From positions 394,605 to 458,604 of the forward strand of contig NZ_BMHT01000002.1 in NCBI RefSeq assembly GCF_014641455.1: a DNA stretch of 64,000 nt. The letters are read 5' to 3'. The position numbers and the translations under genes were made by a program. Of this stretch, positions 17,030 through 25,118 are shown in pieces (the first letter of the stretch is position 1; each line of letters begins with the position of its first letter). The stretch comes from Hymenobacter cavernae. Its GTDB lineage: Bacteria; Bacteroidota; Bacteroidia; Cytophagales; Hymenobacteraceae. Below the pieces are notes generated by a model. That model searched no databases, had not been told where the DNA came from, and was given only the letters and a program-made list of their open reading frames with translations.

Positions 17030-17749
17030 AGTGGATAACTTAGGCACTAACCAGCTACTGGTGAACCTGTTGAACATACTTGTGCCCGGTAAATCCTACG
17101 CCGGCTGCCGGGCAGGCTAGCTTTTCCACCTTTCACCGACCTAGGTACCTAGGTTCCGCTACTTGCCCACCGCCTACAACTTTCCGATTGCGGCACCCAC
17201 ACTTTATTCGCTTTACCTGCCTGGCTGAATTTCGGAAAACTGAAACCGGTTTCAGTTTTCCACACCGTTAATAACTTTTGAAAAAATATTTTTTAAATAA
17301 ATCTTTTTAATCCCCTGTCGTTAGGGGTGTTAATAAGTGGATAACAAATAATTGTTATCCACAGCGGGGAAAACTTGTGTACAAGTTTGGATTTATACAC
17401 CGTCTATCAACAGGGTGTGTGGATAATAAAACACTAAAAGCCAATACTTTGTATGATTTATTAACAATCCACATAGTTATCCACGAATCCACAATCCACA
17501 GTAAACAGCCGGTGTGGATTAGGTTCTTTTTCGTGTGAAGTTATCCACGCTTATCCACACTCAATTTCACCTGTGGTGTAATTGTGAACTACAAAAAAAC
17601 TTATCCTCTTTTTCTCCACGAGTTATCCCCACGTTTCCCCATCATTATCCACACTTTATGTGGATTGGCTATTAGGCAGTGGAAAACTATGTGGAATACG
17701 TGTGGAAAGGACCCTGACAAATCGGAAACGAACCTTTCGCTGTGGATAA
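17030..17749. other. Candidate chromosomal replication origin (oriC)
   Basis: The intergenic stretch 16941-18066 has no gene but carries an origin-like layout. A 28-bp perfect palindrome (17234-17261) is followed by an AT-rich tract (17268-17312, candidate unwinding element) and then a dense field of DnaA boxes. Perfect TTATCCACA boxes on either strand lie at 17355, 17418, 17551, 17645 and 17741. Boxes with one mismatch start at 17030, 17336, 17393, 17477, 17513, 17541 and 17623. With the outlying trio at 15864-15906 the total is seven perfect boxes. mnmG, often an origin neighbour, lies 3 kb away; dnaA is not in the window. That this is the active chromosomal origin is an inference. Confidence 0.78.
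17234..17261. repeat. 28-bp perfect palindrome beside the AT-rich tract
   Basis: The half-site GGAAAACTGAAACC is followed directly by its exact reverse complement, without a spacer. It lies 6 bp before the AT-rich tract of the candidate oriC. The uninterrupted symmetry suggests a dimeric protein-binding site rather than an RNA hairpin. Confidence 0.85.
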
Positions 17750-17812
17750 GCTAGGTGGGGAAGATGGTTGAACAAGGAACAGGAGCCTTGGAAGGCAAAA
17801 CCCACCTCTTGC

Positions 17813-17904
17813 CATCCTGATGCAGGAAGGACCTACGGCCAGTTGAAGGAGTCATTGTTATGGCTGTCGTTCACGCGTGATAAGGTCCTTCCTGCGTCAG
17901 GATG
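17813..17904. repeat. Inverted repeat, CATCCTGATGCAGG family
   Basis: The 22-bp arms 17813-17834 and 17883-17904 (CATCCTGATGCAGGAAGGAC and complement, one mismatch) surround a 48-bp centre. It lies between the origin candidate and the next gene. Confidence 0.85.
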
Positions 17905-17998
17905 ACAACGTGAGGAAGCTAGCTTAGTCAGATTGTGGAGTAAGCGAACGTAGCCTCAGCGGAGCGGTAAATCGCTAGAACACAGCCATTAGAAACGA

Positions 17999-18051
17999 CC
18001 TAGCCCCAGCGGGGCGACACCCAACCTAGGTGTTGCCCCGCTGGGGCTAGG
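17999..18051. repeat. Inverted repeat, CCTAGCCCCAGCGGGGC family
   Basis: The 23-bp arms 17999-18021 and 18029-18051 have one mismatch and a 7-bp centre. It lies 16 bp beyond the stop of the downstream minus-strand gene and could also work as a strong 3' hairpin. No T-tract is present. Confidence 0.85.
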
Positions 18052-18066
18052 TATAACCTAGGCTGA

Positions 18067-19689
18067 CTAAAACTTCAGCTTGATGCCTTCCTGCTCCCAG
18101 TTGGCGCGCACGGGCGGAATAGTGGGGCCGAAGTACACGGGCTCAGCGGGCCGCTTCAGATTAGGGTCGCCAGAGCGCCAGGTGCCGTCGCCATCGGCAT
18201 CGACGAGCACCCGCAGACGGTACGTGCCAGGAGCTAGGTTGTCGAAGCGGAACGTGCCTTTCGGATTGTTCAGCACCGCTACGGGTTGAAACTCGTTGTT
18301 GATAACCTGAAGCTGAAACTTCGGATACTTGGTGTCAATTGTGCCCGCCAGACTGCCGGTGCTAGACTGCTCCGTGATGCGCAGCCGGATAGGGCGCAGC
18401 CGCAGGGGCCGGTCCGTGACGGCCGTCAGCACGGTGCTATCGAGCTGCACAATGATCGTGTTTTTCGCTTTGGTATTCGGCGAAATCGTCAGCTGCGTGC
18501 GGTCGGGGCTGAGCACGGCATCGGCCGGAATGCGGAGCGGCCGCCGACGCACTGAGTCTTCTACCAGCGTCCCGAAAGGCTTATCAGCTATCAGCCGCAC
18601 CGGATCAACGAACTGAATCCGGAGTTGGCCCTGGGCATTTATTTCTTTGGGGTTGCCTTCCACGGTGTAGGCCGCGCCGCGCCGGGGCGGCGGCGTGCCG
18701 GGAAACCGCACGTTCAGGGTGTCGCGGGAGGAGTTGCCGACACTGTCGGTGGCGGCCAGCACGTAGCGGCCTTCCGACAAGGCGCTGGTCTTGTAGAGTA
18801 CCACGGTTTTGCCGCCTTCGGCTAGCTGCACGGCATCGTTCAGGCCGGCCGGAGCAGTGGTTGGCGAAGCCAAGGGAGCTAGGTTAGCTTGCGTCAGGCC
18901 TTCGTTGAACCCAACCCGAAACTGAACGGGTCCGGGCGTTTGGCTGGTTGCCAAAGGCCCACGCGCGTCGGGGCGCGTCATGATCAGGTGTACGGAGTCG
19001 AGCCCCGCCTGCACCGTAATCAGGTCGGGCAGGTAGGCAATTTTCTCGCCCTCGTTGTAGCGGTTATTCTGGTTTTTGTCGGCCAACGCAAACAACCTGT
19101 AGGAACCTTCCTTGAGGTAGCGAAACGCGTAGCGGCCCTGCTTGTCGGTGTGCGTGAGGTAATAAGGCCGTCCGCGGCGAATGTTGGCCGTGTCCTGCTC
19201 CGGATACAGCATCACGGCTACCTCGCCGGCGGGTTTGGCCATGAGCAGATCCGTTACCCGGCCGTTCACCTTACCCGAATCCAGCTCGGCACCCGTGCTG
19301 AACGCCACAATCGGATTGGCGACCACATTACTCTCCGTGATGTCGGTGATGGCGTTGCCGAAGTTGAACGAATACGTGGTATTCGGGGCGAGCGGCTTCT
19401 CGTAAGTCAGGGTAAGCGCCGTGCGTTCCTGGCGCATTTTGTAGCGGTTGGAATCGGAGATAACCGGGGCCACAACCAGGTTTTTCTGCAAATCCTTGAG
19501 CTGCACCGTCTCCGAAAATTCCAGCCGGATCGACCGGCTCGTCACGTTGCGGGCGCCGTTGGCCGGAATGCTGTTGGTCAGCTTTGGTGCCTCCTTATCA
19601 CGCGGTCCGCCTTGGGGCGAGCTAATGGCGGCGCAACCACTCAGCAGGGCAACCCCGGAAAGAACAGACAGCAAACAACGAACAGACAT
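18067..19689 (-). CDS. Ig-like domain lipoprotein
   Basis: This is a predicted outer-membrane or periplasmic lipoprotein of 540 residues. The start at 19689 gives a clean lipoprotein signal (MSVRCLLSVLSGVALLSGC, with Cys about 19). A Big_5/SbsA-like Ig domain follows (NGARNVTSRSIRLEFSETV, about 45-130), then a carboxypeptidase-like beta domain (KQGRYAFRYLKEGSYRLFAL), a further Ig-like part and a last repeat (LAPGTYRLRVLVDADGDG). The layout is common among Bacteroidota proteins of unknown role located at the envelope. The longer frame starting at 19755 is rejected because it hides the lipobox. Confidence 0.85.
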   Translation of the reverse strand: MSVRCLLSVLSGVALLSGCAAISSPQGGPRDKEAPKLTNSIPANGARNVTSRSIRLEFSETVQLKDLQKNLVVAPVISDSNRYKMRQERTALTLTYEKPLAPNTTYSFNFGNAITDITESNVVANPIVAFSTGAELDSGKVNGRVTDLLMAKPAGEVAVMLYPEQDTANIRRGRPYYLTHTDKQGRYAFRYLKEGSYRLFALADKNQNNRYNEGEKIAYLPDLITVQAGLDSVHLIMTRPDARGPLATSQTPGPVQFRVGFNEGLTQANLAPLASPTTAPAGLNDAVQLAEGGKTVVLYKTSALSEGRYVLAATDSVGNSSRDTLNVRFPGTPPPRRGAAYTVEGNPKEINAQGQLRIQFVDPVRLIADKPFGTLVEDSVRRRPLRIPADAVLSPDRTQLTISPNTKAKNTIIVQLDSTVLTAVTDRPLRLRPIRLRITEQSSTGSLAGTIDTKYPKFQLQVINNEFQPVAVLNNPKGTFRFDNLAPGTYRLRVLVDADGDGTWRSGDPNLKRPAEPVYFGPTIPPVRANWEQEGIKLKF

Positions 19690-19750
19690 GCAGTGGTAAT
19701 CAGAACTAAGAGGTGATGACAGTAAGCAGAAGCTTAATCTAAACCAGACC

Positions 19751-19839
19751 GTCATGCTGAGCTGGTCGAAGCATCGCTACTGCAATGGTAATTAGAAGTT
19801 ACTTTGGTGGTAGCGATGCTTCGACCAGCTCAGCATGAC
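19751..19839. repeat. Inverted repeat, GTCATGCTGAGC family, copy 1
   Basis: The 30-bp arms 19751-19780 and 19810-19839 (beginning GTCATGCTGAGCTGGTCGAA) are exact reverse complements. The loop holds GCAATGGTAATT, which is also present in the loop of copy 2 at 51501-51595. Confidence 0.95.
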
Positions 19840-19917
19840 AGCCTGGCGATGAAGAAGTCGGTAGTAACGAATACGGCCGCCAAGTTAGCATAAGCTCCGC
19901 CAGACCTAGCCCCTCCC

Positions 19918-20820
19918 CTACCCCACCAGTCGGCGGCTCGCCACGTAAATCAGGCTCGAATAATTACCGTCGCGCCGGGCTGCTTGCAGGTTCGACTGGT
20001 AGCCGGTGCGCAGCACTGCCAACAGGCCCTCGCCCCGCTCGGCGCGGTTTTTCTCGCTGAGCATACTCACGTAGTAGGCGTCCAGCGGCATGGGCAGGGT
20101 TTGCTGCACCTGCATTTTGTGCTTTTTCAGCAGCTGGGTAAGGGTTTTCGGGCTGAAATGGTACAAATGACGCGGCACATCGTAGGCGGCCCAATCTTGG
20201 CGGTAGTGCTGCGCATCCGGGCTGTCAACATTGGGCACGGCGATGATGAGCGTACCCTCGGGCTTCAACAAGCCGATGAGCTGCCGCAGGGTATCGTTCA
20301 GATCATGAACGTGTTCGAGTACGTGCCAGAGCGTAATCGCCTCGAAGGAGCCAGCCTCAAAGGAACCTAGGTTGTCGGCTTCAATCGGTTTGCCGACGCG
20401 CTCCGTGGCTTCGGCGCGGGCGCGGGGGCTAGGTTCCAAGCCCTGCACCTGCCAGCCGTTGGCCTTGCAAGCAGCCAGAAAGTGGCCCGTGCCGCAGCCG
20501 TAATCAAGGATTTTGCCTTTGCGCGGCGCTACTTTATTGAGCAGCGCCACCTTACGGCGCATCGTGAAGAAGCGTGCTACTTTGTACGCCTGGTTGATCA
20601 GGCCCGCCGCCGCGCTGTTGTGCGACACGTACGCGTCCGACTCGTAGTAGCGCCCAATGCTGGCCGCATCCGGCCGCGGATTGGTAAATTGAAAGCTACA
20701 CGCCGTGCACTGCACGATGGCAAAGCTTTCCTTGCTAACCGACTTATCTTCTACTACCAGCTTGTTGCGGAATTCAGTTTTTCCGCACACCGGGCACTTC
20801 TCCAGACGTTCGTAAGACAC
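19918..20820 (-). CDS. Class I SAM-dependent methyltransferase with N-terminal zinc ribbon
   Basis: This 300-residue protein has an N-terminal four-cysteine ribbon (CPVCGKTEF at 9-17 and CTACSFQFTNPRP near 38-50), then a Methyltransf_11/23-like Rossmann domain with motif I GKILDYGCGTGHFL (about 103-116) and the post-motif ITLWHVLEHVHDL. This combination is common in methyltransferases from sugar, lipid or O-antigen clusters; the substrate is unknown. Its upstream edge abuts an inverted repeat; mnmG follows 98 bp further on. It is not clearly part of an operon. Confidence 0.88.
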   Translation of the reverse strand: MSYERLEKCPVCGKTEFRNKLVVEDKSVSKESFAIVQCTACSFQFTNPRPDAASIGRYYESDAYVSHNSAAAGLINQAYKVARFFTMRRKVALLNKVAPRKGKILDYGCGTGHFLAACKANGWQVQGLEPSPRARAEATERVGKPIEADNLGSFEAGSFEAITLWHVLEHVHDLNDTLRQLIGLLKPEGTLIIAVPNVDSPDAQHYRQDWAAYDVPRHLYHFSPKTLTQLLKKHKMQVQQTLPMPLDAYYVSMLSEKNRAERGEGLLAVLRTGYQSNLQAARRDGNYSSLIYVASRRLVG

Positions 20821-20827
20821 GCGTGTT

Positions 20828-20908
20828 CAATTATCAATGAACAATGAGCAATGAACAATGACCACGAGCCCGACAGAACAGCCATTGCTCATTGTTCATT
20901 GATAATTG
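20828..20908. repeat. Inverted repeat with iterated AATGAACAATGAGC arms
   Basis: The 26-bp arms 20828-20853 and 20883-20908 are exact reverse complements. Each arm is itself an imperfect iteration of a CAATGA(A/G)-type unit. It fills the gap between the methyltransferase gene and mnmG. Confidence 0.92.
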
Positions 20909-20917
20909 CTCATTGAT

Positions 20918-22786
20918 TTACTTCCCAAGGTACACCATCAGCACCGAAATATCGGCGGGAGACACGCCGCTGATGCGGGCCGCTTGGCCAATGGTTTCGG
21001 GCTGCACGCGCAAGAGCTTCTCGCGGGCTTCGTGCGACAGGGCCGGCATCTGCTTGTAGTCGAGGCGGCCTTGAATGACGAAGTTTTCCAACTCGGCTAA
21101 GCGCCCGGCTTGCTGGTGTTCCTTCTGAATATAACTTTCGTATTTGATGGTAATAACCGCCTGCTCCAGACTGTCGGGTAGATACGGAGCTAACTCTAAG
21201 GCCATGGTTGGCAAGGTGCGCGTGAGGTCGGCCAGCTCAATGTTGGGGCGGCGCAGCAGGTTCACGGCGCGGGTTTTCTCGCTGATCGTGGCCGAACCTA
21301 GCTCCGTCAGCATGCCGTTGATTTCGGCGGGTTCGATGGTTTTATTCTTGAGGTATTCCAGCACTTCGGCGGTTTCATTCTCCTTTTGGCGCACCAATTC
21401 CATGCGCTCTTCCGAAGCAAGACCTAGGGCATAACCCAGCGGCGTGAGGCGCAGGTCGGCGTTGTCCTGGCGCAGCAAAATGCGGTGCTCTGCGCGGCTC
21501 GTGAACATGCGGTAGGGCTCGTCGGTGCCTTTGTTCACCAAGTCGTCGATGAGTACGCCGATGTAGGCCTCGCTCCTCTTCAGGACGAAAGGCTCTTTGC
21601 CATGCACGCGGTTATGGGCATTGATGCCGGCCATCAGGCCCTGGCAAGCTGCTTCCTCGTAGCCCGTGGTGCCGTTGATCTGGCCGGCGAAGTACAGGTT
21701 CTTGATGCGCTTGGTTTCGAGCGTTAGGTTGAGCTGAGTCGGTGGGAAGAAGTCGTACTCGATGGCGTAGCCGGGGCGGAACATCTTCGCGTTTTCAAAG
21801 CCAGCAATTTTGCGCAAGGCGCGATACTGCACATCTTCGGGCAATGACGAGCTAAAGCCGTTCACGTACACTTCCACCGTGCTCCAGCCTTCCGGCTCCA
21901 CGAAAATCTGGTGGCGGTCTTTGTCGGCGAAACGGTTGATTTTGTCTTCCACCGACGGGCAGTAGCGCGGACCTAGGCCCTTGATGCGGCCCTGGAACAT
22001 TGGCGACTTCTCGAAGCCCTCCCGCAGGATTTCGTGTACCTCCGCGTTGGTGTAGGTGATGTAGCACGGCCGCTGCTTGGTGAGAGCGGGCGTGTTCAGG
22101 TAGCTGAACTTGCTGGGCACCTCGTCGCCGGGCTGCTCTTCCATTTTGGAGTAGTCCAACGAGCGGCCATCCACGCGGGGCGGCGTGCCAGTTTTCATGC
22201 GCCCCGCTTCAAAACCTAGCTCTTTCAGCTGCTCTGTAATGCCCGTGCTGCCGCGTTCAGCCGCCCGGCCACCACCGAAGTTTTTCTCCCCGATGTGGAT
22301 CAGCCCGTTCAGGAACGTGCCATTCGTAAGCACAACGGATTTGCCGCGGAACTCGATACCGAGTTGAGTTTTCACGCCTACTACCGTGTCATTTTCGACT
22401 ACCAAGCCCATTACGGCTTCCTGCCAGAAGTCTACATTCAGCGTTTGCTCCAGCGTGAGGCGCCATTCTTCAGCGAAGCGCATCCGGTCGCTCTGGGCAC
22501 GCGGGCTCCACATGGCCGGCCCTTTCGAGCGGTTCAGCATGCGGAATTGAATCATGGTCTTGTCGGTCACGATGCCGCTCTGGCCACCCAGCGCGTCGAC
22601 TTCGCGCAGGATCTGGCCTTTCGCCACGCCGCCCATGGCCGGGTTGCACGACATCTGCGCGATGGTGTTCATGTTCATCGTCACCAGCAGCACCTTGGAA
22701 CCTAGGTTGGCGGCAGCCGCTGCGGCTTCGCAGCCCGCATGGCCGGCGCCTACTACAATGACATCGTATTCTTCTTGCTGAAACAT
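20918..22786 (-). CDS. mnmG: tRNA uridine-5-carboxymethylaminomethyl modification enzyme MnmG
   Basis: This is the FAD-binding subunit of the MnmE-MnmG complex, which makes cmnm5U34 in tRNA wobble positions. The 622 residues are the family length. The dinucleotide-binding motif VIVVGAGHAGCEAAAAAA (about 9-26), the active-site block CNPAMGGVAKG, the GTFLNGLIHIG block, and the later YFAGQINGTTGYEEAA signature are visible. The C-terminal helical domain ends in ISGVSPADISVLMVYLGK. It lies 3 kb from the oriC candidate, as gidA does in many bacteria. mnmE is not in the window. Confidence 0.97.
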   Translation of the reverse strand: MFQQEEYDVIVVGAGHAGCEAAAAAANLGSKVLLVTMNMNTIAQMSCNPAMGGVAKGQILREVDALGGQSGIVTDKTMIQFRMLNRSKGPAMWSPRAQSDRMRFAEEWRLTLEQTLNVDFWQEAVMGLVVENDTVVGVKTQLGIEFRGKSVVLTNGTFLNGLIHIGEKNFGGGRAAERGSTGITEQLKELGFEAGRMKTGTPPRVDGRSLDYSKMEEQPGDEVPSKFSYLNTPALTKQRPCYITYTNAEVHEILREGFEKSPMFQGRIKGLGPRYCPSVEDKINRFADKDRHQIFVEPEGWSTVEVYVNGFSSSLPEDVQYRALRKIAGFENAKMFRPGYAIEYDFFPPTQLNLTLETKRIKNLYFAGQINGTTGYEEAACQGLMAGINAHNRVHGKEPFVLKRSEAYIGVLIDDLVNKGTDEPYRMFTSRAEHRILLRQDNADLRLTPLGYALGLASEERMELVRQKENETAEVLEYLKNKTIEPAEINGMLTELGSATISEKTRAVNLLRRPNIELADLTRTLPTMALELAPYLPDSLEQAVITIKYESYIQKEHQQAGRLAELENFVIQGRLDYKQMPALSHEAREKLLRVQPETIGQAARISGVSPADISVLMVYLGK

Positions 22787-22799
22787 GGCCGGGTAAGCA

Positions 22800-22917
22800 G
22801 TAGCGCGAAGCTCCAGCTTCGCGCATCGTTGAACTTCGCTAATAATGATTGTTGAAGATAAACACTATAAGTAGCTCTAGTCGTTCAACGGGGCGCGAAG
22901 CTGGAGCTTCGCGCTAC
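22800..22917. repeat. Inverted repeat, GTAGCGCGAAGCTCC family, copy 1
   Basis: The 25-bp outer arms 22800-22824 and 22893-22917 are exact reverse complements. A second inner pair (CGTTGAAC at 22827 and GTTCAACG near 22883) is separated by an AT-rich centre. Copy 2 is at 23913-24014. Confidence 0.95.
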
Positions 22918-22937
22918 ACTCAGGTGGCTGTAAAACA

Positions 22938-22966
22938 GAAAACGCCCGCGTTTCGGCGAGCGTTTC
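22938..22966 (-). terminator. Intrinsic terminator of the arginyl-transferase-like gene
   Basis: Read on the minus strand, AACGCTCGC pairs with GCGGGCGTT (one mismatch) around a short loop, followed by TTTTCTGTTTT. It lies about 105 nt beyond the stop at 23072. Confidence 0.75.
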
Positions 22967-23015
22967 GATTATCTATAAGCCGTAAAAGCCTGACGCAACA
23001 CGTTCAAAACGTGCG

Positions 23016-23023
23016 CAAAGATA
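23016..23023 (-). promoter_or_regulatory. -7 box in the mnmG upstream gap
   Basis: The minus strand reads TATCTTTG, a full TAnnTTTG match 230 nt upstream of mnmG. A terminator (22938-22966) and an inverted repeat lie between it and mnmG, so it may start a short RNA or an interrupted mnmG transcript. Confidence 0.35.
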
Positions 23024-23071
23024 AGCACTCGGCGGCTCTTTTGCGCATAGCCGTGTGGCCTAGGTTTTCAC

Positions 23072-23797
23072 TCAGACCAGGTCATCGGCATCCGGTGCTT
23101 CGTCGTGCCAGGCCGCCATCAGCTCCGCCGATTGCCGCTCAACTTCCGGCCACGAAAACGGCACCCAATAGCCGCTGATGCAGTCGAACACTTCCGTGGC
23201 CGGGCGGCAGGCAAACAGCTTATAGTCGAATTTGGAATAACCGTGCACCAGATAGCCGGGGTAGTAGTAGTGCATCTGCTGGCCAAGGGCATACTCGATT
23301 TTCAGCAGCATCAGGTACTTGCCCAGGCTATGGCGGCGGTAGCTTGGGTCGTAGAAGTTCATGATGCCGGCCAGACTGCGCAACCCACTATCGAAAATAC
23401 CCACCGCAATAAGCTGCGCTCCATCCCGCACTTCGATAACGCTGGTGGTGAAGATCGAACGCTCCGCCCCGGCCAGTAAAAACGACTCGACTGTGGGCGG
23501 CGCTTCAAAGTTGGTGGAGAAGCGATAGCGCGCGTATAGTTCCTCGTATTCTGCGGTGAGCTGGAAAGGCCGGATGCTCACGGAAAATGGCTGATTCAGG
23601 CGAAGCAAGCGGCGCTGCTCGGCCCCAAACTGCACCTGCGGCAACACCAGGCGCAGCCAGTGAACCGTGAAAAAGCCGTCGTTGATGGGCAGAAACTGGC
23701 AGGTAAACAGATCCTGCTGCATGCGGTAATAGCCCTGACCTAGGTAGTAATCCAGGGCATCGCCCCTGAGTATTGGCGAAGGGGGAATAGCGGACAT
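23072..23797 (-). CDS. Arginyl-tRNA--protein transferase-like GNAT protein
   Basis: This 241-residue protein resembles the C-terminal GNAT-fold domain of ATE/Bpt transferases, which attach Arg or Leu to protein N-termini for N-end-rule degradation. The blocks LGQGYYRMQQDLFTC, RYRFSTNF, VGIFDSGLRSLAGIMNFYDP and GYLVHGYSKFDYKL are typical. The cysteine-rich N-terminal ATE domain is absent or reduced, a frequent form in Bacteroidota. Its substrate is not known. It is transcribed alone, with a terminator downstream. Confidence 0.8.
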   Translation of the reverse strand: MSAIPPSPILRGDALDYYLGQGYYRMQQDLFTCQFLPINDGFFTVHWLRLVLPQVQFGAEQRRLLRLNQPFSVSIRPFQLTAEYEELYARYRFSTNFEAPPTVESFLLAGAERSIFTTSVIEVRDGAQLIAVGIFDSGLRSLAGIMNFYDPSYRRHSLGKYLMLLKIEYALGQQMHYYYPGYLVHGYSKFDYKLFACRPATEVFDCISGYWVPFSWPEVERQSAELMAAWHDEAPDADDLV

Positions 23798-23912
23798 GAA
23801 AAAAGAAGAAATTTACGCGCAACAAGAACGCAGTTTTCTAAGCCAGACTAGCTAGGTTCCTTTCAAAGCTCAGGAGAAATTCTAGCACGGACGGGCAAAT
23901 TAGTAGAACGCT

Positions 23913-24014
23913 GTAGCGCGAAGCTCCTGCTTCGCGTATCGATGAACGACTCGTGCCTAGGTCCGTTCCAACGATAATCGTTCAACGATACGCGAAGCGG
24001 GAGCTTCGCGCTAC
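23913..24014. repeat. Inverted repeat, GTAGCGCGAAGCTCC family, copy 2
   Basis: Outer arms begin GTAGCGCGAAGCTCCTGCTT at 23913 and end with the near-complement at 24014; inner arms GATGAACGA/TCGTTCAAC continue the pairing. The centre contains CCTAGG. It occupies most of the 323-bp gap 23798-24120; the rest holds only the terminator at 24068-24099. Confidence 0.93.
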
Positions 24015-24067
24015 ATACCACTTCAGAATACTTCAGTCGGGCTGCTACTGTGGCAATAACCTAGCAC

Positions 24068-24099
24068 AAAAAACGCCCACCGGAAAGGCAGGCGTTTTG
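24068..24099 (-). terminator. Intrinsic terminator of ybeY
   Basis: On the minus strand the stem AACGCCTGCC/GGTGGGCGTT is followed by TTTTTTG. It lies just beyond the ybeY stop at 24121. Confidence 0.85.
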
Positions 24100-24120
24100 G
24101 AGTGTAATAACCTAGGTTGG

Positions 24121-24612
24121 CTAGAAGGCGCGCAACAACAGGCAGTCATCTTCTTTTTTGCGCATGGCCGTCTGGCTCAGCAAATCTTTATCGGCGTAGC
24201 CAAGCAGGTGCAGCACGCCGTGAATCATCACGCGGTGCAGCTCATCATGAAACGAGACACCGAGCTGCTGCGCATTTTCCCGTACCCGCTCCACACTGAT
24301 AAAGATATCTCCCTCAATTACATCCGACGTATCGGCGTTGTCGAAGGTGATAACATCGGTGTAGGTATCGTGGTCGAGATACTCCACATTCACCCGGTGC
24401 AGGTATTCGTCGGAACAGAAAATATAGGTCAACTGCACGATTTCGTATTCGTGCACTTCTGCTACCCGTTCAATCCACGAGGTAAGCTCCTCGGCATCGG
24501 CTAGCTCAAAGTCCACGTCTTCCACGAGGAATTCGATGCCGTGCAGCTCGTGCGATTCTTCGGGCAGGCCGGTGTTCATTTCTCCTTCGGTACCGGGTGG
24601 ATGCAGGTTCAT
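24121..24612 (-). CDS. ybeY: Endoribonuclease YbeY (16S rRNA maturation)
   Basis: This zinc-dependent single-strand RNase takes part in 3'-end processing of 16S rRNA and ribosome quality control. The 163-residue protein has the family core LTYIFCSDEYLHRVNVEYLDHDTYTDVITF (here described in part) and the metal motif MIHGVLHLLGYADKD. The third ligand position is Asp rather than the usual His of GYDH. It overlaps the upstream kinase gene by 4 nt (ATGA), indicating translational coupling. A start codon further in is possible, as the first about 12 residues look non-conserved. Confidence 0.92.
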   Translation of the reverse strand: MNLHPPGTEGEMNTGLPEESHELHGIEFLVEDVDFELADAEELTSWIERVAEVHEYEIVQLTYIFCSDEYLHRVNVEYLDHDTYTDVITFDNADTSDVIEGDIFISVERVRENAQQLGVSFHDELHRVMIHGVLHLLGYADKDLLSQTAMRKKEDDCLLLRAF

Positions 24613-25079
24613 GCGGTGGCGTGATCAGATGAGGTGGATGCTTCAGAAGTAGATTCCTCCGCTGACTCATCGGAGGGATGCGTGAGCAAGAACGTCAGCG
24701 AAACCTGACGGCCGTCGTTGTTGAACTCCACCTCATCGGCCAGGTGCCGAATCAGGAAGATGCCGCGACCACCGGGGTTTTCCAGGTTTTCGGGCGCCGT
24801 GGGGTCAATCAGGTTTGTATAATCAAAGCCCTCCCCTTCGTCCTCAACCTCAAAGCGCACCCGATCCTTGTCCACGTACAGCGACAAGTTCACATGCTTG
24901 TCTTTGTCGAACTTGTTGCCGTGGCGAATGGCATTGTTCACGGCCTCCGTCACGGCGACCATGATATTACCATAAATGTCATCTTCGATGTGAAAAGTAT
25001 CCTTCGAGTTGTCGATGAAACTTTCAACTACACGGATGTTCTCGACAAGTGACGGAACCTGAATTTTAACCTGCTTCAT
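24609..25079 (-). CDS. RsbW-like anti-sigma/serine kinase (HATPase_c)
   Basis: This small GHKL ATPase of the RsbW/SpoIIAB type has 156 residues. The N box is AVTEAVNNAIRHGNK (about 46-60), the G1 box VEDEGEGFDYTNL (about 77-89), and the G2 region PGGRGIFLIRHLAD (about 104-117). The Ser/Thr-rich acidic tail after about 137 looks disordered. Such proteins phosphorylate anti-anti-sigma STAS proteins or bind sigma factors. No STAS partner is adjacent, though the STAS-like protein at 7360 is a conceivable one. It is coupled to ybeY by a 4-nt overlap. Confidence 0.9.
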   Translation of the reverse strand: MKQVKIQVPSLVENIRVVESFIDNSKDTFHIEDDIYGNIMVAVTEAVNNAIRHGNKFDKDKHVNLSLYVDKDRVRFEVEDEGEGFDYTNLIDPTAPENLENPGGRGIFLIRHLADEVEFNNDGRQVSLTFLLTHPSDESAEESTSEASTSSDHATA

Positions 25080-25118
25080 AAAATTAGAGAGGGCGAGGGC
25101 GGTAAAAGTAGCAGAAGG

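Noticed and set aside
18889..19716. A 275-codon plus-strand frame opposite the Ig-like lipoprotein gene
   Set aside because: Antisense shadow, composition as expected from the real gene on the other strand and no family resemblance.
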